The notes beneath the pieces are model-generated. The model was given only the letters and a program-made list of their open reading frames with translations, ran no database searches and was not told where the DNA came from. Positions 52,453-61,109 of a stretch of DNA of 64,000 nucleotides are shown here, piece after piece. Both the position numbers and the translations under genes were made by a program. Positions within the stretch are counted from its first letter, which is position 1. Each line of letters starts with the position of its first letter. Origin of the DNA: Paenibacillus spongiae (GTDB lineage: Bacteria > Bacillota > Bacilli > Paenibacillales > Paenibacillaceae); contig NZ_CP091430.1 in NCBI RefSeq assembly GCF_024734895.1, positions 6,776,501 through 6,840,500 on the forward strand, in the 5' to 3' direction.

Positions 52453-53403
52453 ATGGTTGGAATCTTGGGTATATCCGGTCTTTCGTTTTTGCTTGTGGCA
52501 TTACTTACGCCACTACTCATTTGGGGACTGCGTAACCTGAAGCTAACGCAGCCCATTCGCTCTGAGTTACCCCCTGACCATCAAGCTAAGCAAGGGACAC
52601 CATTGATGGCTGGCCTCATTTTGCTTATTGGTGTGGTAACGTCTCTACAATTTCACCCTGCACCATTGATGATCTTTTTGTGCATTACGTTTCTCTTATT
52701 CAGTTCTGTTGGTTTTATGGATGATCTCAAAAAGGCAGTGTGGCAAGATCCAGCAGGCATCTCTGGACGGACGAAACTTGTGTTTCAATTCGCATTTACC
52801 GCTATTCTGCTTATGACTTTGTTCCATTCGTTTTCGCTGACGAGCGATATTTCGTTGTTCAATGGTTTTCAGCTACACTTGCCCGTTTATGTGTACATAG
52901 CAATCATGTTACTATTTGTGGTTGGATCAGCTAATGCAATCAATTTTACAGATGGTCTAGATGGGCTATTGATTAATGTTGCCATCCCGACTTATTTTTT
53001 CTTTTTCTTAATCTCAGACAAGCAGGAAGTACAAACATTTTCGCTCGTAATGATTGGCTGTCTACTCGGATTATTTCTCTATAATATTTATCCCGCTAGA
53101 GCATTTATGGGGGATACTGGATCGCTAGCAATTGGAGGTTCACTCTCCATCTTAGCGGTAATTGAGAAGGTAGAAATATTAATCCCAATTCTGTTTTCAG
53201 TTTATCTGGCCGAAAAATTTTCGGTCATCCTGCAAGTCTATTACTATAAACGCACGAAGTTGCGACTATTTAAAATGGCTCCGATTCATTATCATTTCAG
53301 TTTGAAGTATGGCTGGAGCGAGAATAAGATTGTCATGGTATTTGGTTTCATTTCTTGGGGGTCCGCTCTCATCTGTTGGTTTATTTGGAAATTTGCCCTC
53401 TAG
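52453..53403 (+). CDS. MraY-like phospho-sugar transferase, solitary
   Basis: Predicted 316 residues with about ten membrane helices. Motifs of the MraY branch are present: GFMDDLKK (about residue 90), NAINFTDGLDGLL (about 165), FMGDTGSLAIGG (about 220) and APIHYHFSLKYGWSENKIV near the end. MraY moves phospho-MurNAc-pentapeptide to undecaprenyl phosphate in the cytoplasmic membrane. This copy is outside any mur gene group, so it may serve spore cortex, a modified wall or another glycan. The ATG at 52453 follows AAGGAAGGG; one at 52429 has no site. Confidence 0.85.
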   Translation: MVGILGISGLSFLLVALLTPLLIWGLRNLKLTQPIRSELPPDHQAKQGTPLMAGLILLIGVVTSLQFHPAPLMIFLCITFLLFSSVGFMDDLKKAVWQDPAGISGRTKLVFQFAFTAILLMTLFHSFSLTSDISLFNGFQLHLPVYVYIAIMLLFVVGSANAINFTDGLDGLLINVAIPTYFFFFLISDKQEVQTFSLVMIGCLLGLFLYNIYPARAFMGDTGSLAIGGSLSILAVIEKVEILIPILFSVYLAEKFSVILQVYYYKRTKLRLFKMAPIHYHFSLKYGWSENKIVMVFGFISWGSALICWFIWKFAL

Positions 53404-53688
53404 GCTCGCCCTGTGTCCCGTATTGGGTGATTCCTTGGATTCGAAATCGGATTCGGCTGATGAGAAAGCAGGCAGGATCCGATCTGGAAATGAGCCAATT
53501 CTAATTTACTTGGATTTTTCTAATTGGAGTTATGGCGCGAAATCTAGTAACCTTCCTGTATAACCTTTTTTTCTGCTCCTCTAAACGGCCTGAGAACCCG
53601 TCAAGAGGAGATCCCTGCAAAACACCCCTTTTTTGGGCTGAGGATAGGGGTAGTCCACAGAATTCTTTTCAAAAATGAGGCATGACGA
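53404..53688. other. intergenic stretch behind the MraY-like gene
   Basis: About 285 bases. A 50-codon frame in the MraY direction has no start or family match and may be a gene leftover. CTCCTCT...AGAGGAG (53576-53612) is a weak hairpin. No other feature seen. Confidence 0.35.
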
Positions 53689-53737
53689 AAAAATGTAGTC
53701 CGTTCTCCCTTAAGAGGCGGGCTGCATTTTTTCGAGT
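53689..53737. terminator. bidirectional terminator
   Basis: CGAAAAAATGTAGTCCG pairs with CGGGCTGCATTTTTTCG (two G-T pairs), with A and T runs on the two sides. Confidence 0.7.
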
Positions 53738-53806
53738 AGTTTAACCATCCGCTTTGCATTTATAAGTTACGTTGCTATTATTCAATGAATAAGAAGAGCA
53801 GGAAGG

Positions 53807-54433
53807 ATGACTGATATCGTGAACATTACTGAAAAACAGATCGTCGTATCCTTGGAGCCCGAATATGAAAATGAATACTTGAACCTTTTGAATAATTACT
53901 TTACGGCTTCCGAGCGAAATAGCCGGGCCTCCTCCATTCATGAAAAAAAACAGCTCATGGCGATTAAAGAGCAAATGGCGCTTATGTGCAACCAGAATCC
54001 GCAAAAAATGAACATGCTGAGGTCCATCATCCGAGATGTGAGTGACAGAAGGGAAAAAGCGATCGTCATCTCCAAATCGAATGCCGTCACCGCCCTGTTA
54101 TTAGACGAGCTTTCTGCGGACGAGGACATCAAGGGCGTTATTATTATTACGACACAGCTTTCCATTCATGAGGCCAATGAGATGATTGACAGATTTAATA
54201 AAATCCCGGAATCCACCGTTCTGCTTATTACGGATTCCGTCAACACCGGTCTCGACGTTACGGCGGCAAATCATCTTGTGCACTATGATTATCCGGCCCG
54301 CTACTCTGATATTCTGCAGCGCAACAACCGCATATCGAGACAAACTTCATATCATAAAGAAGCGACCATATATTATCTCCTAACGTCGGGCAAAATCGAC
54401 GAGTTCGAATATCGGGAATGCCGGAACCCATAG
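53807..54433 (+). CDS. C-terminal half of an SF2/SNF2-type helicase, free-standing
   Basis: Predicted 208 residues. It contains only the second RecA-like domain: KAIVISKSNAVTALLLDEL (motif IV region), LLITDSVNTGLDVTAANHLV (motif V) and RYSDILQRNNRISRQTSYHK (motif VI, Q..R..R). Walker A and DEAH motifs of domain 1 are absent, so it cannot be an active helicase alone. The first 70 residues may be the domain linker. AGGAAGG touches the ATG, while a GTG at 53819 is better spaced. It is a truncated gene or a partner protein. Confidence 0.7.
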   Translation: MTDIVNITEKQIVVSLEPEYENEYLNLLNNYFTASERNSRASSIHEKKQLMAIKEQMALMCNQNPQKMNMLRSIIRDVSDRREKAIVISKSNAVTALLLDELSADEDIKGVIIITTQLSIHEANEMIDRFNKIPESTVLLITDSVNTGLDVTAANHLVHYDYPARYSDILQRNNRISRQTSYHKEATIYYLLTSGKIDEFEYRECRNP

Positions 54434-54550
54434 TGTAACGCTGCAGCAAGGCTGCCAATCAATTCCGCGGCAGCCTCATGCTGTTGTCTGATCCTACTCA
54501 ATCTTTGTTTATACTGCTAAATTGGAATTTAACTATCGTACCCGTTTAAT

Positions 54551-55726
54551 TTAACGTACGTTTACTTCCCCTGCGTTCGATGTGGACATTTTTATTTTTA
54601 ACAAGATCAATAAGAAAGCAAGCAGTGTAAACATAATTCCGCTCCAAATGAGTTGATGGATGCCCAAGTGAGAAATAAACCATCCACCGATAGAAGCCCC
54701 TACAGTAATCCCAAGATTGGAAAATGAGACAAACAAGCTGTTGCCGAATTCTGGAGCTTCTTTCGTCTCAGTCGTTAACCACGCTTGACTGACAATAAGC
54801 CCGCCGGAATGCACTGCCCCCCAAATAAATACGATAACAACCATCGGAAGGAAATAAGAACCCAGATAATAAGCGAATAAGTAAATTACTACATATAGCA
54901 AAGGAAACATGATGACTGTCTTTGTAATGCTTTTATGCACAAAGCCCCCAAATAAAAAATTCCCAAAAATCATGATTATACCGAAGGCCATCAGCATGAT
55001 ACTAATCCATGACCCGTTCATATGTGTTACTTGTCCAAGATATTCAGCAAAGTAGCTGTACACCGAAAACATAGCTGCAAAGATAAAAATAATGGTCACG
55101 ATATTTAACCACAATTGAGGTTTGCGTAATATACCAAGCTGCTTGCCATAAGACATTCTTTCCTTAACAGGCATGGAAGGAAGCCAAGCTAGTATCCCTA
55201 CAAAGGCAATCATGCTTACAACAGCTCCGAACAGGAAAGCGGCTTCTAACGAAATCTTTTCTGCTAGATAAGAAGTCAAAGGGACGCCAAAAGCAAACCC
55301 GACCGTTATACCGGCGAAAACCTTTGTGACCGCTTTAGTGCTTTTTTCTGGAGGGACAAGTTGGGCTGCTGTCACAAGTGCAACTGAAAAAAAGACGGGA
55401 TGAAAAATAGCAGGGATAATACGAAAAACTAGCATCACATCGAACTTGGTCGTATACGCATAAACTATATTCGAAATCGCAAAAATAAGCACAGCTGATA
55501 ATAGAATGACTTTACGATTAATACCGGATACGAGCAATGTCAGGAATGGACCTGAGATGGCAACGACGAGAGCAAATATACTTACAAGCCATCCGGCCTG
55601 TGAGGTCGATATATTAAATTTTTGAGTTACCTGGGGCAGAACGCCTATAATACCCATTTCCGTTGTAATAATGCCGAATACACCTAAAGCCAGAATAATA
55701 ATAAGCAAAGGGTTAACCTTTTTCAT
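54551..55726 (-). CDS. MFS-family transporter
   Basis: Predicted 391 residues with 12 hydrophobic segments. GIIGVLPQVTQKFNISTSQA, GWLVSIFALVVAISGPFLTL and FAISNIVYAYTTKF fit the DHA1-type drug:proton antiporters of the YbcL/YdhP/AraJ type. It would export a drug or metabolite across the membrane. GGAGGCT precedes ATG at 11 bases. The ArsR-type regulator gene lies directly upstream with an operator-like sequence between, so they form one regulated unit. The stop codon lies at the edge of a dispersed repeat. Confidence 0.88.
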   Translation of the reverse strand: MKKVNPLLIIILALGVFGIITTEMGIIGVLPQVTQKFNISTSQAGWLVSIFALVVAISGPFLTLLVSGINRKVILLSAVLIFAISNIVYAYTTKFDVMLVFRIIPAIFHPVFFSVALVTAAQLVPPEKSTKAVTKVFAGITVGFAFGVPLTSYLAEKISLEAAFLFGAVVSMIAFVGILAWLPSMPVKERMSYGKQLGILRKPQLWLNIVTIIFIFAAMFSVYSYFAEYLGQVTHMNGSWISIMLMAFGIIMIFGNFLFGGFVHKSITKTVIMFPLLYVVIYLFAYYLGSYFLPMVVIVFIWGAVHSGGLIVSQAWLTTETKEAPEFGNSLFVSFSNLGITVGASIGGWFISHLGIHQLIWSGIMFTLLAFLLILLKIKMSTSNAGEVNVR

Positions 55727-55758
55727 TTTAAATGTAAGCCTCCATTTGTATTTATATA

Positions 55759-55770
55759 TATAGATTTGTA
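55759..55770. promoter_or_regulatory. operator-like box upstream of the MFS gene
   Basis: TATAGATTTGTA occurs here and again at 56139-56150 in front of the ArsR gene. A shared 12-base box before both genes suggests control of both by the ArsR-type repressor. Confidence 0.45.
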
Positions 55771-55805
55771 GATGTAAAATGCAAAAAAAAAGACCTCCTT
55801 ACCGT

Positions 55806-56126
55806 CTATAGTTTCTTTTGGATGTACTCGGAAAATTGTCGTATAGTCTTTTCGTTCCGACGATAGTACGTCCACTTCCCAATTCGCTCAGATTCCAACA
55901 ACCCAGCTTTTTGCATCGTCAACAAGTAACTCGAGATAACAGACTGTGCAAGTCCCGTTTTAGCCTGAATATCTCCCACGCAAACACCAATTCGAAAATT
56001 GAGACCTTGTTGTAAATAAAGTTTCTCATCAAAGAATTCCTCTGGATTCTTTAACCACAGCATAATTTGACTACGCGTCTCGTTAGACAAAGCTTTAAAA
56101 ATCTGTAAAGGTTCCATAAAGATCAT
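55806..56126 (-). CDS. ArsR-family winged-helix regulator
   Basis: Predicted 106 residues. EPLQIFKALSNETRSQIMLW (1-24), then GDIQAKTGLAQSVISSYLLT (recognition helix, about 55-75) and GLLESERIGKWTYYRRNEKT (wing) are typical of ArsR/SmtB proteins. No CxC metal motif is seen, so the signal is probably not arsenic. It lies just upstream of the MFS gene and most likely represses it. Confidence 0.87.
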   Translation of the reverse strand: MIFMEPLQIFKALSNETRSQIMLWLKNPEEFFDEKLYLQQGLNFRIGVCVGDIQAKTGLAQSVISSYLLTMQKAGLLESERIGKWTYYRRNEKTIRQFSEYIQKKL

Positions 56127-56129
56127 TAT

Positions 56130-56150
56130 ATCTATTTTTATAGATTTGTA
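56130..56150. promoter_or_regulatory. ArsR-type operator in front of its own gene
   Basis: ATCTA-TTTTTA-TAGAT (56130-56145) is an inverted repeat, and it overlaps TATAGATTTGTA, the box also present before the MFS gene. Confidence 0.5.
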
Positions 56151-56204
56151 AATATTAAAATGTACTGCGAATAGCGGTGGATCTCAAAGGCGAATCAGCC
56201 GCTA

Positions 56205-56585
56205 TTATATGCTAAAAAATCGGCGATAAAGTTCTCTTCGGCGCTCGCCGCGGAACTGAGCATAGATTTGCGTGGTTGATGCTTGGCCCAGCATACCTTG
56301 GATAAAATCTAGAGGTGCACCGTTATCAAGTAATTGACACGCATAGGTATGCCGAAAGCGATGCGATACGAATAAGGCTTTACAGGAGTCTTCACGGCTG
56401 TTTAGGTTCTTCTTTAACCATACTTTGCACTCTGTCGTGAAGTAAACTTCTCTCTGCTTTGAACCCTTGCCATTAACTATTGCAGAGCAGTTTTCCCAGT
56501 TGGGATTTGAAGGTAGGTACGTCTCTTCATAAGCGTAGCGGAAAAGGGAATGAATAAAACGCTCGGATTTTAGGTTAAATTTCAA
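56205..56585 (-). pseudogene. tyrosine recombinase (integrase) with internal deletion
   Basis: GKGSKQREVYFTTECKVWLK and SREDSCKALFVS are followed at once by HRFRHTYACQLLDNGAPLDF, IQGMLGQASTTQIYAQ and RRELYRRFFSI. The catalytic HxxR and the final Tyr region are present. About 35 residues normally lying between ALFV and HRFRH are missing, and the N-terminal DNA-binding part is replaced by unrelated codons. The protein is probably inactive. A short piece of a related gene is at 14945-15008. Confidence 0.75.
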
Positions 56586-56620
56586 CTAACGTTCTCCGTT
56601 AGCGCAATAAACTAGCTTCA

Positions 56621-57481
56621 CTATATAATACGGTTTTCCGAACTGTCCCTAAAAGTCTGGGTGCCCATAAAACTTTGCAAACGGGCAGCCGTATCCTTTG
56701 AAGCGGTATAAATCATGATCTTCAGCTCCGGATCGGTCGGCGGCTGCAAGGTTACATGTTCAAATTCCATCTCTCCGATCCGAGGGTCTGACCAACGTTT
56801 GTGGCAATCTGTAACAACCTGAACGTCATGCCGCGGCCATGTCTCACGGAATAGCTCGCTAATCTGCATAAACTCTTCAATAAGCTCCTTAAACCTCGCA
56901 TCATTAGGAAAGTGTGCGTAATCTGCACGAAAGCGTGCAATCATGACCTGCGCTTTGGCTTCCCAATCCATATTTTTCGATTTAAGCGAGGTGTCCATTA
57001 AAAAACGCCTCAACCAATTGGGTTTCTGTTGCAAATCATTTGAGAATGCCGGCAATCCTAACACAATCTCTGCTGCTTGGTTCCACAGCAACAAATCCCA
57101 ACTTCTTCCCAAAATGAATGCAGGATTCGGTTCAAGAGCCATAACCGTTCGCTCCAAACCGACATTCAGTGCTTGTTCGTCTACTTTTGCCTGTTTTATC
57201 GGCCTTGCCAGTAGATGGAGATGGCAACGTTCATCCTCAGTCAAATTCAGCGCTTTTGCTATATTATTTAGTACATCCTCTGAAGGATTGATATTTCTGC
57301 CTTGTTCCAAAGAGGTATACCAGGATGTTCCAATATGAGCAAGCTGGGCTACTTCTTCCCTTCGAAGTCCGGGCGTACGACGTCGTCCATAGGATGGTAA
57401 CCCGACTTCCTCTGGAGTAAGTCGTTCCCGACGCGAACGCAAAAATTCACCTAACGATATGCTAGAAGAGATACCTTCCAT
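56621..57481 (-). CDS. XRE-type helix-turn-helix regulator with MmyB-like ligand domain
   Basis: Predicted 286 residues. The helix-turn-helix part is typical of HTH_31 proteins: LGEFLRSRRERLTPEEVGLP, RRTPGLRREEVAQLAHIGTS, WYTSLEQGRN. The C-terminal PAS-like MLTR domain has ALEPNPAFILGRSWDLLLWN and ADYAHFPNDARFKELIEEF. Members commonly repress a neighbouring oxidoreductase gene and respond to small hydrophobic ligands. Here a NAD-dependent epimerase-like gene lies divergently 119 bases away. AAGGAGGAG precedes ATG. Confidence 0.9.
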   Translation of the reverse strand: MEGISSSISLGEFLRSRRERLTPEEVGLPSYGRRRTPGLRREEVAQLAHIGTSWYTSLEQGRNINPSEDVLNNIAKALNLTEDERCHLHLLARPIKQAKVDEQALNVGLERTVMALEPNPAFILGRSWDLLLWNQAAEIVLGLPAFSNDLQQKPNWLRRFLMDTSLKSKNMDWEAKAQVMIARFRADYAHFPNDARFKELIEEFMQISELFRETWPRHDVQVVTDCHKRWSDPRIGEMEFEHVTLQPPTDPELKIMIYTASKDTAARLQSFMGTQTFRDSSENRII

Positions 57482-57600
57482 TGACTACTCCTCCTTATCC
57501 TGACACTGCCAATCATACGATAAACACAGTAAGGAAGCCACTTGCGCATTCTGTCATACTGCCGTTATAGAATCTGAAAAACTCAGGAGGGATTTTTATA

Positions 57601-58443
57601 ATGAACGTTTTCGTAACAGGAGCAACAGGCAAAATAGGAAGCCGCTTTGTTCCGCGTTTGTTACAACATGGTCATCACGTCAAACTTTTGGTTCGGGACG
57701 CTGGAAAGACGGAGTGGTTCCGCCAGCAAGGGGCTGAAGTTTTAGAAGGCGATCTTTTGCAGACGGACAGTTGGGATGACGCTCTCCAGGATACAGATGT
57801 CGTAGTACACTTGGCTGCGGAGTTCCGCGGTGTAGACGAGAACACTGCCAGAATGTCAAACATCAATGCCAGTATAGCATTAGCTCACGCTGCCTTGAAG
57901 GCGGATGTGCCAAGGTTTGTTTTTACCAGTACCAATTTGGTATACGGCTCAAGAAATCTTTCGAGACCAAGTCGTGAAGATGATGAATTAAGACCGGTTT
58001 TGCCATATCCTCAAACCAAAGCTGCTGCTGAAGATGCGCTGCTGAGGCTTCATCGCGATCAGGGATTGGGACTGCGCATTTTACGGCTTGCTTTTGTCTA
58101 TGGTGAGCGTGATCCCCATATCAAGGAATTTCTACCGTTCATGAGTAAATGGAATCCTGCCAAACGACTCCATATGGTGCACCATGCAGATGTAAGTCAG
58201 GCCCTGTTGGTTGCTGCTTCCACACCAGGTATAGATGGTCGAATCTATAATGTTGCCGACGATGCACCGATCTCCGTAGCAGAGTTGTTCAAGCTTCATG
58301 ACAACCAAATTTCCTCGGAAGCGCAGCAGCAGGATTTTAATCCTTGGGACATGATCGTCGATACAACGCGTATAAGAGACGAATTACATTATCGTCCAAT
58401 TTTCCCGTCGTTCTATACGGCAAGAGATGCTGGAGCTATATAA
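57601..58443 (+). CDS. NAD-dependent epimerase/dehydratase-family (extended SDR) protein
   Basis: Predicted 280 residues with the GATGKIG nucleotide motif (MNVFVTGATGKIGSRFVPRL), VVHLAAEFRG (about 75), Ser/Thr in FVFTSTNLVYGS (about 115) and a YxxxK at LPYPQTKAAAEDAL (about 137-145). It would act on a sugar nucleotide or small ketone. AGGAGGG precedes ATG. It is probably regulated by the divergent XRE protein. A CCCCCGA/TCGGGGG terminator follows. Confidence 0.88.
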   Translation: MNVFVTGATGKIGSRFVPRLLQHGHHVKLLVRDAGKTEWFRQQGAEVLEGDLLQTDSWDDALQDTDVVVHLAAEFRGVDENTARMSNINASIALAHAALKADVPRFVFTSTNLVYGSRNLSRPSREDDELRPVLPYPQTKAAAEDALLRLHRDQGLGLRILRLAFVYGERDPHIKEFLPFMSKWNPAKRLHMVHHADVSQALLVAASTPGIDGRIYNVADDAPISVAELFKLHDNQISSEAQQQDFNPWDMIVDTTRIRDELHYRPIFPSFYTARDAGAI

Positions 58444-58459
58444 TGCAACTGACGGTAAC

Positions 58460-58490
58460 CCCCCGAGTATTTTCATTTTCGGGGGATTAA
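58460..58490 (+). terminator. terminator of the epimerase-like gene
   Basis: CCCCCGA (58460-58466) pairs with TCGGGGG (58479-58485), then ATTAATTATT. Confidence 0.75.
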
Positions 58491-58514
58491 TTATTCACAA
58501 GTATTGCTGTTAAT

Positions 58515-58607
58515 TTTGACTGCCGGTTACTTCAACGGAAGACGGCAACCGATGCGTGAAGCCGGCTGCCGTCGTGTTTGATTGAACTATCGTACCCGTT
58601 AGCTTAA
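58515..58607 (+). repeat. dispersed triple-hairpin repeat with a distinct centre
   Basis: Left GACTGCCGGTTACTTCAACG, central arms GACGGCAACC / GGCTGCCGTC, right TTGAACTATCGTACCCGTTA followed by GC. The centre differs in sequence from the other classes and is still paired. Confidence 0.75.
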
Positions 58608-58733
58608 CCATCGTATTAACGGGATTACTTTTCATTGTTGAAATTTTTGAAAAATGCAATCCCACCCATTATAAATACAAGGAGGGATTCAGCCAACATT
58701 TTAAGCTAAGGACTTTAGGTTCCCTTCCGGTGG

Positions 58734-58883
58734 TTATTCCCGCGTGTCCTCTACTTTCAACGTGTTGTCTCTGATCTCTTTTAGAGTTTCGTCCATGCTT
58801 CTAAGTGTTTTCAACATCGCCATCTGATTCCCGATGATACTCGCAAAGACAACAAATACGATGACTAAAATAAGAATATCCAC
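58734..58883 (-). CDS. small membrane protein (49 aa)
   Basis: GTG at 58881-58883 preceded by GGGGAGGTG gives a protein starting MDILILVIVFVVFASIIGNQ, one membrane helix, followed by a charged helical tail (KTLRSMDETLKEIRDNTLKV). Similar small anchored coiled-coil proteins are common in Bacillales and have no assigned role. The frame is open upstream but the ribosome site sets this start. Confidence 0.65.
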   Translation of the reverse strand: MDILILVIVFVVFASIIGNQMAMLKTLRSMDETLKEIRDNTLKVEDTRE

Positions 58884-59103
58884 TACATCACACCTCCCCG
58901 TCACCCAATCCGTTAAGCAGCCAGCAGCCACGTTTCATAATGTGCATCTACATAATCCCGAGCGAATCGATCCAGTGCCGTCGCCGCTAATGCTTAGCGT
59001 ATAAAAACGTCAAATCGTTGGCGCTACCCCAAGGAGAATTATCAGATATATATAACCAGGACGCCATAATTAAATTCGATAAATAAGATTTATTTCCTTT
59101 ACA

Positions 59104-59196
59104 CTAAACTGTCCTTTAGCTTAATGACAGAAAGAGCAGCTGCCGCGGCGGCAAACTGCTCCTAGATGGAATTGAACTAACGTATCCGTTAGTTGA
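59104..59196 (+). repeat. dispersed triple-hairpin repeat, class B (identical twin of 61110)
   Basis: Left CTAAACTGTCCTTTAGC, central arms GAGCAGCTGCCG / CGGCAAACTGCTC, right hairpin TTGAACTAACG-TATC-CGTTAGTTGAA. About 80 bases are identical to the copy at 61110-61205. Confidence 0.85.
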
Positions 59197-60067
59197 AAGG
59201 TGACGATTCTTCGTTTTTCTGTCGCGATAAGAACGAAATAAGAGCATCATCGTACTCGGTAGCGTGCTTTCCTATCCATATGAGATGGCCCCAAGAGTCA
59301 AGAATACACATTTCCGACTGGGGTATCAGCGCTTTCACGTTTTCTGGATGACTTAAGGAAACCGATCTATCGTTTTGGCTGTGCATGATTAACGTTGGTG
59401 CTTGAATATTCGCTAGTTCTTTAGAATAGTCAAGTTGAGTGTGTTCCAAATCAATAAAGAAACCCGAATATGAGCGCTGGCGATTATTCATTTTACGAAA
59501 CGCTTCAGCCGAATGGTCGTCAAGCCGTTTCCGTACTTCCGAATATGGCAGTTTTGAGAAGGAAGATGCCATCATTCTGTATGTTAATTTCGGCAATAGG
59601 TTATTCATCGCCGCAAGTATTTTCCATGTTCTTTTCTCGGTTTCGGGTTTGAAAATACGCCTCGCCATTTTGTATTCTTTATCCACTGGCACAAGCCATG
59701 GTTTCGTAACCGCACACTGAAGCGTGAAACTGGCAATTCGACCGGGAAACATGGAGCAAAACACGATTCCGCTCGGCCCGCCTGCGGAAACGGCGATAAC
59801 ATGGACTTTCTCGATAGCCAGATGATCTAATAAAGATTTATAAATGTGGCAGGCCTGTCCCAAATCCATAATCGAGGAAGTATGGCCGTATCCTGCACGG
59901 GAGGGAGTGATGATGGAAAATCCTGATGTTAGCAATCTTTCATAACCGAATTCCTCCTGACAACCCGAATGTCCGCCGTGGAATAGCAATATCGGGGTTC
60001 CTTTTCCGATAACCGAATATTCCAACGTAGTATCTCCGGAATTGAATATGCTAATTTCCCGGTGCAT
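59189..60067 (-). CDS. alpha/beta-fold hydrolase
   Basis: Predicted 292 residues. The oxyanion region ILLFHGGHSGCQEEF (about 28), nucleophile elbow VIAVSAGGPSGI (Ser about residue 93), Asp in IMHSQNDRSVSLSH (about 232) and His in LDSWGHLIWIG (about 260) form a complete triad. It is a cytoplasmic esterase- or lipase-like enzyme of unknown substrate. GGAGAGGCGTGATCCC precedes ATG. The last codons and the TAA lie inside the right hairpin of the repeat, so the repeat has supplied the end of the gene. Confidence 0.87.
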   Translation of the reverse strand: MHREISIFNSGDTTLEYSVIGKGTPILLFHGGHSGCQEEFGYERLLTSGFSIITPSRAGYGHTSSIMDLGQACHIYKSLLDHLAIEKVHVIAVSAGGPSGIVFCSMFPGRIASFTLQCAVTKPWLVPVDKEYKMARRIFKPETEKRTWKILAAMNNLLPKLTYRMMASSFSKLPYSEVRKRLDDHSAEAFRKMNNRQRSYSGFFIDLEHTQLDYSKELANIQAPTLIMHSQNDRSVSLSHPENVKALIPQSEMCILDSWGHLIWIGKHATEYDDALISFLSRQKNEESSPFN

Positions 60068-60190
60068 GGGATCACGCCTCTCCTAAACTTTCATTTCTTG
60101 AAATGATATTATGTAATTTTTGACCAGAAATCAATAAAGAAACGGCGAGGGTGCTTCCGAAACAATGATTCGTTAAGGGACCCTTTTTGC

Positions 60191-60298
60191 GTTGAACTAA
60201 ACTGCCCGTTAGCTCAATCGACGAGGGGGACGTGAAAAGAATCCGCCGCGGCGGATCCTTTTGCTGTTTTATTGAACTATCGTACCCGTTAGTTCAAC
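60191..60298 (+). repeat. dispersed triple-hairpin repeat, class A, full length
   Basis: Left TTGAACTAAACTGCCCGTTA followed by GCTCAAT, central arms ATCCGCCG / CGGCGGAT (60241-60256) followed by CCTTTTGCTG, right TTGAACTATCGTACCCGTTA and GTTCAAC. Both outer hairpins are complete, so this is the best model copy. Confidence 0.88.
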
Positions 60299-60305
60299 AA
60301 GATAG

Positions 60306-60332
60306 GCGAAGAGGCTACCTCTTCGCTATTTT
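60306..60332. terminator. hairpin overlapping the stop codon of a small membrane gene
   Basis: GCGAAGAGG (60306-60314) pairs with CCTCTTCGC (60318-60326) around three bases; TATTTT follows on the plus strand. Confidence 0.55.
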
Positions 60333-60499
60333 CTGGAATTACTTATTACAGTAGAGCCAACGACAAGCGTAACTGTAATGACCACTATAATAAATGCAGT
60401 TTCTTCTATGTCATGAACCTGATGAATTAAATTAGCAAAGTACAGTAGTTCAATTAATAAGATAATTATCCAGATTCCTACATAACGATTGAGATTGAT
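60326..60499 (-). CDS. small two-span membrane protein with an ATC start or lost start
   Basis: A 57-codon frame with two hydrophobic segments (YVGIWIIILLIELLYFANLI and FIIVVITVTLVVGSTVI) and a short acidic link (HDIEE). AGGAGG lies nine bases before the first possible codon, which is ATC; no ATG, GTG or TTG is available in frame. Either a rare start codon is used or the start has mutated. The stop lies in the hairpin at 60306-60326. Function unknown. Confidence 0.5.
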   Translation of the reverse strand: MNLNRYVGIWIIILLIELLYFANLIHQVHDIEETAFIIVVITVTLVVGSTVISNSRK

Positions 60500-60623
60500 T
60501 TTTTAACACCTCCTATTGAGAAGGCAGCCATTAAACCGAATGCCGTTCGTCCTATTCGTTGAGCTATCGTTCCTCGTTAGCTCAATGGCTAATCACAATA
60601 TCACCTGTCAGTCAGTTTTACCT

Positions 60624-61065
60624 TTACAGTTTTTCAATCGCTGATTTGATTTGTTCATTAAGGTGTGGCTTTTCTTTTGATTTAGCCCAGTAAATAGTGA
60701 GTATATTTCCTTTCTCATATAAAAAAGGATACGTTGTGAATTTGGCATTTTTCATTTCCTTATTAAATTCTTTGACACCGGATTTACGAGAAGCTTCTGT
60801 ATTGAAAATAAAAATAAACAAATTCAGGATCAGAATGATCTACAGTTGCTACATCTTCAACCGAATTCATTTCTGGAATAACATTATTCAATGTTGGTAT
60901 TGTACCTGTCATCCCGAATGGTACTAGTTTTAAATTCTGTGATTCAAAAGCGTTAATAGCATCTTGAACACTATATTCATTTTCCTTGACATTTTTATCT
61001 TTAGAGCAACCAATTAATGTGATCATACATATCAAGATGATAATTCCTAACTTAGATTTCATCAT
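60624..61065 (-). pseudogene. small lipoprotein gene with one frameshift
   Basis: The first part has a lipoprotein signal (SKLGIIILICMITLIGC) and reads EYSVQDAINAFESQNLKLVP to FVYFYFQ. Similarity then goes on in another frame, FIFNTEASRKSGVKEFNKEM to KPHLNEQIKSAIEKL. The shift lies in the T-rich 60805-60825 stretch. Joined, the two parts make a lipoprotein of about 147 residues with an unknown domain. No family recognised. Confidence 0.7.
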
Positions 61066-61109
61066 AATTTCACCCCCTTCAGGATTACCCTCATATTACC
61101 ACATTTGGA

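Noticed and set aside
53404-53563. Possible murD or spoVE/ftsW gene start after the MraY-like gene
   Set aside because: No frame shows the expected motifs, start codon or ribosome site.
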